64,000 nucleotides of DNA, taken from NCBI GenBank assembly GCA_004020645.1, contig SAQL01000003.1:124001-188000 (forward strand), given 5' to 3'. Source of the stretch: Mesorhizobium sp. (lineage in GTDB: Bacteria > Pseudomonadota > Alphaproteobacteria > Rhizobiales > Rhizobiaceae). Below are positions 24,948 through 34,031 of this stretch, one piece after another. The notes under the pieces are model-generated. The model saw only the letters and a list, made by a program, of their open reading frames with translations, had not been told where the DNA came from and made no database searches. Made by a program: the position numbers and the translations under genes. Position 1 is the stretch's first letter, and every line of letters starts with the position of its first letter.

Positions 24948-26438
24948 ATGTGCCAGGAAATCAGCGGTTTCATGCGCCCGGCCAATCTGATCGGCGGCGA
25001 TTGGGTGCAGGCCGACAGCGGCGCCACGGTCGACGTGACCAATCCGGCCACCGGCCTGAAGATCGGCACCGTGCCGAGGTCGGGCAAGGCCGAGACCCGC
25101 CGCGCTATCGAAGCAGCCGAAACGGCTTTCCAGTCGTGGAAATGGACCTCGGCGCTCAACCGCCACAAGCTGCTGCGCAAGCTACATGACGCGATCATGG
25201 ACAATCAGGATTCGTTGGCCCAACTGCTGACGATGGAGCAGGGCAAGTCGCTGTTCGAATCCAAGGGCGAGATCGCGATTTCCGCCGCCTATATCCTCTG
25301 GTTCGCGGAGGAGGGCCGCCGCACCTATGGCGACGTCGTGCCGTCGCCCTGGGCCGACCGCCGCATTATCACCACCAAGGCTCCGGTAGGCGTCATCGCC
25401 GCCATCACGCCGTGGAATTTCCCGTCCTCGATGCTTGCCCGCAAACTCGGCCCGGCGCTCGCGGCGGGTTGCACTGCCGTGGTCAAGCCGGCGACGCAGA
25501 CGCCCTATTCGGCGCTCGCCTGGGGCGTGCTGGCCGAGGAAGCCGGCATCCCGAAGGGCGTGATCAACATCGTCACCGGGTCGCCCGGCGAGATCGGCGA
25601 CGAGATCTGCGCAAACCCGCTGGTGCGCAAGCTGACCTTTACCGGCTCCACCGAGGTCGGCAAGATCCTGATCCAGAAATGCGCCGCGACCGTCAAGAAG
25701 GTGTCGATGGAGCTTGGCGGCAACGCACCTTTCATCGTTTTCGACGACGCCGACGTCGATCGCGCGGTCGAAGGCGCGATGATCTCGAAATACCGCAATT
25801 CCGGCCAGACCTGTGTGTGCACCAACCGTTTTCTCGTGCAGGGCGGCATCTATGAGGAGTTCGTACAGAAGCTCGCTGCGGCAAGCGTCAAGCTCAAGGT
25901 CGGTTCCGGCCTGGAGGACGGCACCCAGCAGGGGCCGCTGATCGACAACAAGGCAGTCGTCAAGGTCGAGGAGTTCGTCGCCGACGCGAAGGCCAAGGGC
26001 GCGCGGATCGTTACCGGCGGCAAGCGCCACGCGCTCGGCGGCTCCTTCTTCGAGCCGACGGTTATTGCCGACGCCAACCCCGAGATGCGCTTCATGAAGG
26101 AAGAGATTTTCGGGCCTGTCGCCCCGGTCTTCAAGTTTGAGACCGAGGAAGAGGCGATCAATCTCGCCAACGACACGGAATTCGGTCTCGCCTCCTATTT
26201 CTACACCAGCAGCCTTGGCCGGTCCTTCCGCGTCATGGAAGGCCTGAAATACGGCATGGTGGGCGTCAACGAGGGCCTGATCACCACGGTCGAGGCGCCG
26301 TTCGGCGGCGTCAAGGAGTCGGGCCTCGGTAAGGAAGGCGGGTATCAAGGCATCGAGGACTATCTTGACACAAAGTACGTTCTGTTTGGTGGAGTCCTGC
26401 CCCCAGTGGCCACTAGCTGTGCTGCCCCGGCACCATGA
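24948..26438 (+). CDS. gabD: NAD(P)-dependent aldehyde dehydrogenase, succinate-semialdehyde (GabD) type
   Basis: This 496-aa protein has full aldehyde dehydrogenase architecture: ITPWNFPSSM (cofactor), TFTGSTEVGK (NAD(P) loop), catalytic Glu in MELGGNAPF, and catalytic Cys in NSGQTCVCTNRF. The general sequence (ESKGEIAISAAYILWFAEEG, EAPFGGVKESGLGKEGGYQG) resembles GabD most closely. It starts at ATG 24948 with AGGAG 7 bp upstream. It would oxidise succinate semialdehyde or a related omega-oxo acid, the expected end product of transaminating a C4 amine, to a TCA intermediate. It is not preceded by the TATAAGTY operator, so it may be constitutive or separately controlled. Confidence 0.85.
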   Translation: MCQEISGFMRPANLIGGDWVQADSGATVDVTNPATGLKIGTVPRSGKAETRRAIEAAETAFQSWKWTSALNRHKLLRKLHDAIMDNQDSLAQLLTMEQGKSLFESKGEIAISAAYILWFAEEGRRTYGDVVPSPWADRRIITTKAPVGVIAAITPWNFPSSMLARKLGPALAAGCTAVVKPATQTPYSALAWGVLAEEAGIPKGVINIVTGSPGEIGDEICANPLVRKLTFTGSTEVGKILIQKCAATVKKVSMELGGNAPFIVFDDADVDRAVEGAMISKYRNSGQTCVCTNRFLVQGGIYEEFVQKLAAASVKLKVGSGLEDGTQQGPLIDNKAVVKVEEFVADAKAKGARIVTGGKRHALGGSFFEPTVIADANPEMRFMKEEIFGPVAPVFKFETEEEAINLANDTEFGLASYFYTSSLGRSFRVMEGLKYGMVGVNEGLITTVEAPFGGVKESGLGKEGGYQGIEDYLDTKYVLFGGVLPPVATSCAAPAP

Positions 26439-26492
26439 GGTCGGCCCGGTTCGTACTATTTGTGTTCGGAACACTTAAGCGCAGCCCAGGAC

Positions 26493-27216
26493 ATGACGCA
26501 TCTCGATCTTGCCTTCAGAGATTTCGTTGACGCACTTGAGACGGCTCATGACGAGGTTGGCTTCAAAGGTGCTGCGGATCGTTTTGCTGCGCGATTGGGT
26601 TACCGATGGTTTGCTTATCTCGGATTTTCAGAACCCGCCCTCAAGGTGCTTTCGTCATATCCAGGTTCATGGGCGCGGCAAATATATCGAGCGCCGCTAC
26701 GAGGACATAGACCCAGTCGTCGGACTGGCGCGATCATCGCAACGGTCGTTTTCAATGGGATCGTCGGACGCTGCGACTGCCATCGACGTCTCAACAGCGT
26801 TTTTTCTCAGAGGCCGCTAAATTCAGGATTCACAGTGGCGCGACTATTCCGATACGCGGGGGATTTGGCCGCTTCGCCGCGTTCACGGTCGCGGGCGATA
26901 GGGACGCAAGTCTCGAGCATCGCCCAACTGAAGTGATGGATATCCTGCAACTTGCCGGGCTCGACTATTATGCCCATGTCTATGCGAAACTCCAACTGGG
27001 GCTGACCCGTCTTGCCGACGCGCCGCTCACCCAACGAGAGCGGCAGTGCCTGTTCTGGGCAGCACGCGGCACGAAGATGCTAGAGATCGCCAAAATTCTC
27101 GGTATCACCACGCGGACGGTGGTCTTCCATATCGAGAATGCCCGGTCGAAGCTAAGCGCGTCCACGGTGCGCAAGCCGTCGCCGAGGCAGCGCAGCGCGG
27201 CCTCATCATGTCCTGA
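26493..27216 (+). pseudogene. LuxR/TraR-type quorum-sensing regulator, broken by frameshifts
   Basis: Pieces of one LuxR-family regulator occur in successive frames. The first is MTHLDLAFRDFVDALETAHD to about 26680, the start of the autoinducer domain. A second frame follows with KYIERRYEDIDPVVGLARSS. A third frame runs from about 26800 (FFSEAAKFRIHSGATIPIRG, then the HTH LTQRERQCLFWAARGTKMLE). The natural C-terminal end (AQAVAEAAQRGLIMS, stop 27214-27216) lies in a fourth register, after about 27160. At least three indels are needed, one probably in the TTTTTT run near 26798, so it is unlikely to be functional. It suggests the plasmid once had AHL-controlled transfer. Confidence 0.8.
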
Positions 27217-27413
27217 TAGAGCGCCGCCTCTGCTTTGCATCAGACCGCCGCGGGCGCAGTGAGCCCGATTTGCTCGCCCTGATCGACATCTCCCATCGAC
27301 GCAACACCCACTGCCAATGCAGCAGTGCTTTAACTCGTTCGCGTCAACGCCCTGTAAAACCCTACAGCTAGCCCCCTCGGCTCGTCGACTGCTGACGCTT
27401 GCGCTTTGAACGT

Positions 27414-27854
27414 TCAGATCCCCGTTTCACGGCAGATGACAACCCGCCAGCCATCTGGGTCCGCGTAGGTGAAGCTGCGCCCAAGCCAGTATGGATTCTC
27501 CGGCTCAACCGGTGCATAGCCCATCCGCTGCATACGGTTGTTCAACCGATCATAGGCAGCGGTATCGGTCACATAGAGGACGATGAGGTTGTCGAGGCTG
27601 GGGGCAGGGCAAGGACTGCCTGCTTCATGCTGGGTAAATTCAAGATGCACGGCCTTTCCGGGCAGCCCAAGCATAACACCGTCATAGTTGGCATGCGACT
27701 GGAAACGGGCGAGTTCCGGCAAGCCAAGCCCATCCCGGTAGAAAGCAATCAAATCGCTGAGCTTGTCCGTTGGCCGGGCGATGCGCACCTGGACGGGCAC
27801 CGCGTTTTCGCCAAGCGCGTATTGGGTTTCTCGCGGTTGGTTATGATCATTCAT
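27414..27854 (-). CDS. VOC-family (glyoxalase/bleomycin-resistance-like) protein
   Basis: This 146-aa single-module vicinal-oxygen-chelate protein shows VRIARPTDKLSDLIAFYRDG at the start of the fold, HLEFTQHE in the centre and TYADPDGWRVVICRETG at the end. These are the usual metal-ligand strands (His, Glu). Functions in the family range from lactoylglutathione lyase to antibiotic binding and dioxygenases, and none can be assigned. It is 22 bp downstream of a small transporter gene, probably in one operon divergent from a LysR regulator. An exported or detoxified electrophile is a reasonable guess only. Confidence 0.8.
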   Translation of the reverse strand: MNDHNQPRETQYALGENAVPVQVRIARPTDKLSDLIAFYRDGLGLPELARFQSHANYDGVMLGLPGKAVHLEFTQHEAGSPCPAPSLDNLIVLYVTDTAAYDRLNNRMQRMGYAPVEPENPYWLGRSFTYADPDGWRVVICRETGI

Positions 27855-27876
27855 GTTACTTCTCCTTCTTTGAAAT

Positions 27877-28392
27877 TTACGTGCCGGACTGGGTCAGGCG
27901 CCAAAGGCTTGGCCCCTGCATGACGAGGACGCCCGCGACGACGACAGCGGCTCCAATGAGACGAGGTAGGGTTAGGGGCTTGGCCTGAAACCCCACCAAG
28001 CCAAAATAGTCGATGGCCAGCGAAGCCAGGATCTGGCCAGCGATGACGGCGGTCATGAAAATGGCGGCACCCAGTTTCGGCGCCAACAGAAGTGCTGCTG
28101 TTATGTAGACCACCCCCACGATCCCACCGATCCATATCCATTTGGGTTGGTCTGCCAGACCGGCGATTGACGGGCCTGAAACCCGAAGCGCCAACATGAC
28201 CGGCACAACGCAAATGGCGCTCACCGCCAGCGAAATCATCGTGGCCCAGAGAGGATGCCCCAGGCCTCGGCCGAGGGCCGCATTGGCGCCAGCCTGCAGG
28301 GGCACTAGCACCCCGGCGATCAGCGCAGCAAAAAAGGTGACAGATTGCATCGGAGGACCTTTCGCAAAGAGCAGGGTCCCTCTCTTAGCCAT
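27877..28392 (-). CDS. small DMT-superfamily membrane protein (YdcZ/DUF606 type)
   Basis: This 157-171-aa membrane protein with five predicted helices has the YdcZ pattern: FFAALIAGVLVPLQAGANAALG, WIWIGGIVGVVYITAALLLAP, IFMTAVIAGQILASLAIDYFG and LIGAAVVVAGVLVM. Such half-size DMT proteins act as dimers and probably export small metabolites. The start may be ATG 28392 or ATG 28350 (MQSVTFF, the usual family N-terminus). It is divergent from the LysR gene at 28441 with only 48 bp between, so the two share a control region. Confidence 0.8.
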   Translation of the reverse strand: MAKRGTLLFAKGPPMQSVTFFAALIAGVLVPLQAGANAALGRGLGHPLWATMISLAVSAICVVPVMLALRVSGPSIAGLADQPKWIWIGGIVGVVYITAALLLAPKLGAAIFMTAVIAGQILASLAIDYFGLVGFQAKPLTLPRLIGAAVVVAGVLVMQGPSLWRLTQSGT

Positions 28393-28440
28393 CTGGTTCT
28401 CTTATTTGAAATTCATCTTTTCTCGCATATTATGCACGAT

Positions 28441-29394
28441 ATGAATAATCTTCGTGGGACCGACCTCAACCTGCTTGTCGTTCTCGATGCGCTGCTGGTT
28501 GAACGGCATGTGTCACGCACGGCGCTGCGTCTGAATATGAGCCAGCCAGCCGTCAGCCATGCGCTCGCGCGCTTGCGTTCTTTGCTCGGTGATCCACTGT
28601 TTACCCGGCACGGCGGCGGGCTGGCGCCGACGATACGGGCCATGGAATTATCGAAGCCACTGGCCGAAGCGCTGGCCCAAATCCGCACCGTGTTTGGGCC
28701 GGACAGCTTTGAGCCTGGTCGCACAAGACACACCTTCAGGCTGGCAATGTCCGACTATGGCGCGGAAATCGTCTTGCCAAACCTATTGCGCGCACTGCGG
28801 CGCTCCGCCCCAAATATCGATCTTGCTGTCACCCAACTGAGCCGAGAGGGAATGATCGCCGGAACTATGGACGGAGACATCGATCTTGGACTGGGTGTGT
28901 TTCCGCTATTGCCCGAGCAGATCCTTCCCGAACATTTGCTCAACGATGATTATGCCTGCCTGATCGACCGGGCTACACTTCCCCTATCCGCGCAGTCGAT
29001 CGATCTGGACACCTATCTCGCCCGCCCCCATGCGCTCGTGGCTGTTCATGGCGAGGCGTCAACGGAAATCGATGAAGCTATCCATGCGGCGGGATATGCC
29101 CGACGTGTTGCACTTATCATCCCGCATTGGAGTGTGGCGCCAAAGATGATCGCTGGAACGGATCTGATTTTGACCGTGGCCCGGACAAGTCTGAAATCCT
29201 CCTTGGAGGTCAAAGGGCTGGCCGTTCTTCCGCCGCCGATCCCGCTTCCGGCCATTCCCTTCAGCCAGATTTCACACAAAAGACGCCGGAGCGATCCGGC
29301 ACTTCGCTGGTTGCGGGGGATGATCGTTGCATCTACAGCGCGTTGCACCGAATTGTCATATCCACCATTCGCATCGCCGCAACCGCCCGACTAA
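28441..29394 (+). CDS. LysR-family transcriptional regulator
   Basis: This 317-aa regulator has an N-terminal winged HTH typical of LysR proteins (GTDLNLLVVLDALLVERHVS, then LNMSQPAVSHALARLRSLLG) and a C-terminal periplasmic-binding-like effector domain. It resembles the NodD/SyrM-like group in the RHTFRLAMSDYGAEIVLPNL block. ATG 28441 gives the usual MNNLRGTDLNLL start; ATG 28432 would add three residues. It should control the divergent transporter and VOC operon. The ligand is unknown. Confidence 0.85.
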   Translation: MNNLRGTDLNLLVVLDALLVERHVSRTALRLNMSQPAVSHALARLRSLLGDPLFTRHGGGLAPTIRAMELSKPLAEALAQIRTVFGPDSFEPGRTRHTFRLAMSDYGAEIVLPNLLRALRRSAPNIDLAVTQLSREGMIAGTMDGDIDLGLGVFPLLPEQILPEHLLNDDYACLIDRATLPLSAQSIDLDTYLARPHALVAVHGEASTEIDEAIHAAGYARRVALIIPHWSVAPKMIAGTDLILTVARTSLKSSLEVKGLAVLPPPIPLPAIPFSQISHKRRRSDPALRWLRGMIVASTARCTELSYPPFASPQPPD

Positions 29395-29505
29395 TCAAAT
29401 GAGATGCTGTAACGAGGCCTGCGTCGTGCGCTGCCCGTTACCGATTGCATGCTGACCGGTCGCCGCCGACGTTCCCGTATCTGATTCTGACAGGAGGATT
29501 ACGGG

Positions 29506-30327
29506 ATGAAACTGTTCATTGGGTTGGATGTCTCACTCGCCAAGACTGCGGTCTGCGTTGTCAGCGAGCACGGCAAGATCGTGAAGGAGGCTGAGGTCGG
29601 CAGCGATCCCGCGGCGCTGACGCAATTCGCGCTGGAGCAACAGTGCGAAATTGCGATGATCGGGATGGAAGCCGGGCCGTTGTCGCAATGGCTGCACCGT
29701 GGGCTGACCGAAGCCGGCCCTGGAAGTGGTTCTGATGGAAACCCGGCAAGTGAAGGGTGCTCTGAAAGCCATGCCGATCAAGACAGACCGGCGCGATGCT
29801 GAAGGTATTGCCCGGCTGCTACATTTGGGCTGGTTCCGGCCGGTCCATTGCAAGTCGGTGTCTGCCCAGGAGATCCGCGCACTCCTCGGGGCGCGCAAAT
29901 CCATCCAGCAGGGCATGATCGCTCTGGAAATGTCCTTGCGCGGGCTATTGCGGAACTTCGGCTTGAAAGTCGGCGCCATCTCCAAAGGACGGTTTGATGC
30001 TCGCATTCAGGAACTGGTTGCCAGCAACACTACGCTTGTGGCGGCAACCGAGCCGATGCTTCGCGCCCGTGCTACCCTCCGCCATGAACTGGCGCGACTG
30101 GAGCGGCATGTGCGCAGCCTAGCACAGGACGACCCGACCTGCCGCTTGCTGATGACCATGCCGGCCGTCGGCGCGGTGGTCGCATTGACCTTCAAGTCGG
30201 CCGTGGATGATCCGGCTCGGTTCTCGTCGTCGAAGAAAGTCGGCCCGTGGGTTGGCCTCACCCCTTCACGGCAGCAGTCCGGCGAGCGCGACGTGACAGG
30301 CGGTATCACCAAAGCCGGTGACGCCCA
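29506..30327 (+). mobile_element. IS110-family transposase, frameshifted and 3'-truncated
   Basis: The N-terminal part (MKLFIGLDVSLAKTAVCVV, a DEDD RuvC-like catalytic domain) begins at 29506 with AGGAGG upstream. Near 29716-29720 one extra C (GGCCCTGG where GGCCTGG is expected) shifts the frame. The rest (VVLMETRQVKGALKAMPIKT, then the DDP..F..S...GPWVGLTPSR transposase-20 domain) continues to GGITKAGDA. There the family sequence normally goes on but here becomes an amine-oxidase fragment. The element is therefore doubly damaged: one frameshift and loss of about the last 60-80 residues and the right end. About 110 bp separates it from the LysR gene; in IS110-group elements the upstream end encodes the bridge RNA. 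Confidence 0.82.
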
Positions 30328-30643
30328 TTTTTTCGAGAACGACCCGCCGATGAAGCGTAACGCCTACATCGAGTACTCCGTCTGGAACACGGTGCATGAC
30401 CCGGAGCAGCGGTATGCCGGCGGCAAGTTCGCCATGCAGAGCGACGGGTCCGATACGCTCGCCGAATGGGTGAAGAAGGACCAGAGCCTGATGGGCAAGG
30501 ACATCGTCACCTGGTTCTCCGCCGGCTTCCACCACATTCCGCGCATGGAGGACTGGCCGGTCATGTCGACGGAGTGGAAGACCGTGCACATCATGCCGCA
30601 CAACTTCTTCGCGCATAACCCGGCGCTGACGATCAGGAAGTAG
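30328..30643 (+). pseudogene. C-terminal fragment of a copper-containing primary-amine oxidase
   Basis: Fused in frame to the transposase remnant are about 105 residues matching the C-terminal end of copper amine oxidases: VWNTVHDPEQRYAGGKF, DIVTWFSAGFHHIPRMEDWP and FFAHNPALTIRK. The TPQ-forming Tyr and the first copper His pair, which lie further N-terminal, are missing, so it cannot be active. Full-length enzymes are about 650 aa. It is the remnant of a gene cut by recombination with the IS110 element. An amine oxidase would have fitted the amine-uptake theme of the left island. Confidence 0.75.
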
Positions 30644-30772
30644 TGGGCCGCTATTCGCTCTCCTTTTGCGGCGGCCATGAACCGGACACATAGAGCTTGG
30701 GAATTCCACTTGGCGCGCGCTGGATGAAGACCACCGGATATCGGTATCTTTTTCAAGGCGGCGCCGCACTGA

Positions 30773-30808
30773 CTTTGCAGGGTCTTGACTAATCAACGCC
30801 CTGCAAAG
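30773..30808. repeat. inverted repeat spanning the virD4 stop
   Basis: CTTTGCAGGG (30773-30782) and CCCTGCAAAG (30799-30808) form a perfect 10-bp inverted repeat with a 16-bp spacer, covering the end of virD4. It may terminate the T4SS transcript, although no U-tract follows. Confidence 0.5.
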
Positions 30809-32963
30809 CCGTCTCGAGGTCGCGCACTCCGGCGTCGGCTTCCGCTTTATCGGCCGCCTTCGCGGCGACCCTGGCGACCCGGGTGATTGCCTCAGCAATC
30901 TTTGCCTGTGCTTCTGTCGATATTGCGTGGTTGCGCGCGGCGGCGCGCGTCATCGCAGCCAGGTCAGGCTTGTTCCGAGGCAGGGGTGGCCGACTGGTTG
31001 ATGGTTTAGGGTTCGCTGCAATATAGGTCATCACGGTGACCGGACGCATTGGTGCGGGAGGGCGCCTGCCAGCCTTGGCCGCGAAAACGGCACCGCGCGG
31101 CAGCGTTGACGCCGGCGGCGCTTCGTTGGCGCGCACAAGCCGCGGCGGAACCAACATGTCACCAAAACTAGCACTCGGTCTTGGTGCAGGTTTCGGGCCG
31201 TCATCCGGCTCCGTGTCCACCTTGGCGGCCGACGCTTTGAAGGCCGGGATCGGCATCCAGGCACATTTCGACAGCTCAGAGTCGGCAAAATAAAAATTAC
31301 GCGTGCCGAAAATCGCATGCGAGCCGCGAGGAAGGATGATGCATTTGTTCCGGCTCATCGTGCGGATCTCGTCGGGGCGCATCAAGGGCCGACGGACCTC
31401 CTTCATGTGCACAGTGCGCGCGTGATGCATGTCGAACATCGTCGATTGCGTTTTGCTGACATCCTTCTGGACTTCGGTGCGCTCGCCCAGGGTGTCAGAA
31501 ATGTATTTCAGGTCTTCGGCGTCTTGCGCGCCGAAAAACACCTGGACACGCGCGGAGTTGACCAGCGTCTTGCGGCCTTCCTCGCGATAGATGGTATCCA
31601 CCGACTTGAGCGACTGGACAAAGAACCAGATCGGTACGCCATAGCCGCCGAGGATGGTGGCCGCTTCCATGACGTTTTCGAGTTTCCCGAGGTTCTGGAA
31701 CTCGTCGAGCAAGATCAGGACGCGATGCTCACCCCGTCCAGGCACCTCTTTGGCCATGTAGTTCATCAGCTGCGTGATCAGGACGTTGAACAACGGCCCG
31801 ATCGACCGGATTTGCTCGATGCGAAAGTCGAGATAGAGCGAGACCTTTTCACGCTTGAGATTGCGGATGTCGAATGTGCTCTTGTCGGTCGCGCGCAAAA
31901 GGCGTTCGTTCATGAACGGGTTGAGGCCGGTTCTCACGCTACCGAACAGGCCGGAAAACTGCTTGTCCGACATGTCGGCGTAGCTGGCGAGCATCTGTAG
32001 CGTGTAGTCTGAAATTTCCCGCGCTTCCTCGTCGCGGAGTGCCTGAATCCATTCCAGGAACGGCCGGTCGGCGCCATTCATGATGCGAAGCGCCTGGCGC
32101 AGCGTTCGCTGGTTGTCCTTGAGGCGGGGCGTCTCCATGACGTAGGAAATCACGCCGGCAAAAAGCATGCGGCCGTCGTCGACCCAATAGGTTTCGCCTG
32201 TCGTTGGTCGCGGAAAGAGCGCGGCGGCGATGTTGCGGATGTCGATATCGCGCTGGTCGCTGTCGAGGCTAATGAAATCGAGCGGATTATAACATTCCGT
32301 CTCACCTTTTTCGTCGGCAGGCGAAAACCGAATGACCTTGGAAAAGGTCGAGCGATAACCCGCTGTCGCCTGATAGGTCTCGCCTCGCATGTCCAGCACG
32401 ACAAGCGAATCCGGCCAGAGCAGGGCATTCGGGATGATCAGCGCGGCACCCTTGCCCGATCGCGGCGGCCCGACGACGAAGCCGCCGACGTCGTCGCCAT
32501 CGACCCATAGTTTTTTTCCGCCGACGAGCTTTGGTTTGGTGAAGCGCCTCTTATTAGAACCGCGCTGGGTGAACGCGCCGATGACGTTCACGAGGCTGCC
32601 GCCTGCGCGGCCGATGAAGACGCCTCTGCGTTTCGTCAAGCCGGCCCGATTGACGTCGGCCAAGCTGAGAAACCTGGCGTCATTCGATGCCTTGCGCGTC
32701 ATCAGCAAGGTCATGACAGCCAGCACCATCATGCCAATGAGCGCCAGGCCGGCCGCATAAAGCGCCTGCTGATAGTAACCTAGATCGGCAACATCGGCGT
32801 AGGCGCGGCGCAGCGTGGCAAAGGGATCCCGGTCGAGATCCTGGATCAGGGCGAAGGAGTCCGTCTCGTACCAATGGACGCCGGCATAGGCGATGGCGAA
32901 AAAAACAACGCCCACCGCTGCGACCATGAGCGTCACGACCAATCCCTTGATGACCTGCACCAT
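30789..32963 (-). CDS. virD4: type IV secretion coupling protein VirD4/TraG
   Basis: This 724-aa inner-membrane ATPase passes substrates or the relaxosome to the T4SS channel. Two N-terminal helices (residues about 8-30 and 65-90) precede the ATPase. Walker A is VVGPPRSGKGAALIIPN, Walker B RVLILLDEFQNLGKLENV, and the TraG family block FVQSLKSVDTIYREEGR is present. The C-terminal 150 residues are proline- then alanine/lysine-rich, a variable tail probably used for substrate recognition. It follows virB11 by 27 bp as the last gene of the operon. The start could be 32966 or 32963 (tandem ATG). No relaxase is in the window. Confidence 0.93.
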   Translation of the reverse strand: MVQVIKGLVVTLMVAAVGVVFFAIAYAGVHWYETDSFALIQDLDRDPFATLRRAYADVADLGYYQQALYAAGLALIGMMVLAVMTLLMTRKASNDARFLSLADVNRAGLTKRRGVFIGRAGGSLVNVIGAFTQRGSNKRRFTKPKLVGGKKLWVDGDDVGGFVVGPPRSGKGAALIIPNALLWPDSLVVLDMRGETYQATAGYRSTFSKVIRFSPADEKGETECYNPLDFISLDSDQRDIDIRNIAAALFPRPTTGETYWVDDGRMLFAGVISYVMETPRLKDNQRTLRQALRIMNGADRPFLEWIQALRDEEAREISDYTLQMLASYADMSDKQFSGLFGSVRTGLNPFMNERLLRATDKSTFDIRNLKREKVSLYLDFRIEQIRSIGPLFNVLITQLMNYMAKEVPGRGEHRVLILLDEFQNLGKLENVMEAATILGGYGVPIWFFVQSLKSVDTIYREEGRKTLVNSARVQVFFGAQDAEDLKYISDTLGERTEVQKDVSKTQSTMFDMHHARTVHMKEVRRPLMRPDEIRTMSRNKCIILPRGSHAIFGTRNFYFADSELSKCAWMPIPAFKASAAKVDTEPDDGPKPAPRPSASFGDMLVPPRLVRANEAPPASTLPRGAVFAAKAGRRPPAPMRPVTVMTYIAANPKPSTSRPPLPRNKPDLAAMTRAAARNHAISTEAQAKIAEAITRVARVAAKAADKAEADAGVRDLETALQGVD

Positions 32964-32990
32964 CACGCCCTCATACGTCGCCTTCTCAGA

Positions 32991-34031
32991 TCAGCCGAGG
33001 CGTTCGGCTTTTGTGAATTTGATCTCGCTCACGACGCGCCGGCCGGCATCCCGGCGCGAGAGCTGGACCACGATCGGGATCACCTCTTTCAGGTAATCCA
33101 TGATCTCGTCGCGGAAGAGTTTCACGCCGCCCTGCATGACCATCAAAGCCAAACGCTCATAGGCAGCGCGCGCCGAATTGGCATGCACTGTAGTCAACGA
33201 TCCGGGGTGTCCCGTGTTGATCGCCTGCAGAAAGGAAAAAGCTTCCGCGCCGCGCAATTCGCCGAGCAGCAGCCGGTCCGGTCGCATTCGTAACGATGCC
33301 TCGAGGAGGCTTTGCGCATCGACCTTCGCCAGGCCTTGGTCGCCTTTGGAGGAGAGCAGGGCGACCGTATTCGGCGTGACGGGCTTCAGCTCGCGAGTAT
33401 CCTCGATCGTGATGATCCGTTCGCTCGAAGGAATAAGCTTTAGCAAGGCGTTTAAGAAGGTCGTCTTGCCGGTCGACGTGCCGCCCGAAACAACGATCGA
33501 CACGCGGTTCTTGACAGCATGCTCGAGAAACTTCATCGGATCGGAGCCGCCGATCAGCTCAACCAGTTCCGTTTCCTCTTCCGACAAGCCAAGCTCATTT
33601 CCCATTCGCGTTTCTTCGAAGGCGCCGCGCTTGGCGTAGTCGTCGACGGTCATATCCATGATGACCTGCTTTCGGATCGAAATCGCGCCGCCGTCCGGTG
33701 CAGCCGGCGGCAGTACGAATTGAATGCGCTCGCCGCTGGGGAGCGCTGCCGACAGGATCGGCTTTTCCTCATTCACCAGTTGATTGGTCGAGCTGGCGAC
33801 AAGTGTCGCAAGGTTGCGAATCCATTTCTCGGTCAGCCTGGTGTCAACGATCCGCTCCATTTCTTTGGCGCCAAGCCGCTCGACAAAGATTTCGCCCGGC
33901 CTGTTGATGGAAAGCTCGGAAACGTTGTCCTGCCGTAGCAGTTCGTGAAGCGGTCCCAGTTCCATTTCCAGAATGGGGAACTTGGCATAAGGGCTCGCCG
34001 AAGCAGCGGCCGGGTGTTTGATCATGTTCAT
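32991..34031 (-). CDS. virB11: type IV secretion ATPase VirB11
   Basis: This 346-aa hexameric traffic ATPase sits at the base of the T4SS. Walker A is VVSGGTSTGKTTFLNALL, the Asp box RIITIEDTREL, Walker B RPDRLLLGELRGAEAF, and the His box LTTVHANS. Start ATG 34031 overlaps the virB10 stop (ATGA). Length is normal (about 340 aa). It switches the machine between pilus assembly and secretion through VirB4 and VirD4. Confidence 0.95.
   Translation of the reverse strand: MNMIKHPAAASASPYAKFPILEMELGPLHELLRQDNVSELSINRPGEIFVERLGAKEMERIVDTRLTEKWIRNLATLVASSTNQLVNEEKPILSAALPSGERIQFVLPPAAPDGGAISIRKQVIMDMTVDDYAKRGAFEETRMGNELGLSEEETELVELIGGSDPMKFLEHAVKNRVSIVVSGGTSTGKTTFLNALLKLIPSSERIITIEDTRELKPVTPNTVALLSSKGDQGLAKVDAQSLLEASLRMRPDRLLLGELRGAEAFSFLQAINTGHPGSLTTVHANSARAAYERLALMVMQGGVKLFRDEIMDYLKEVIPIVVQLSRRDAGRRVVSEIKFTKAERLG

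Noticed and set aside
25182-26474. 430-codon minus-strand frame opposite the aldehyde dehydrogenase
   Set aside because: The dehydrogenase on the plus strand has all catalytic motifs; the antisense frame has no family features.
28430-28448. TTAT-N11-ATAA as a LysR operator
   Set aside because: It overlaps the start codon of the LysR gene and is a weak, very common pattern, so it was not listed as a site.
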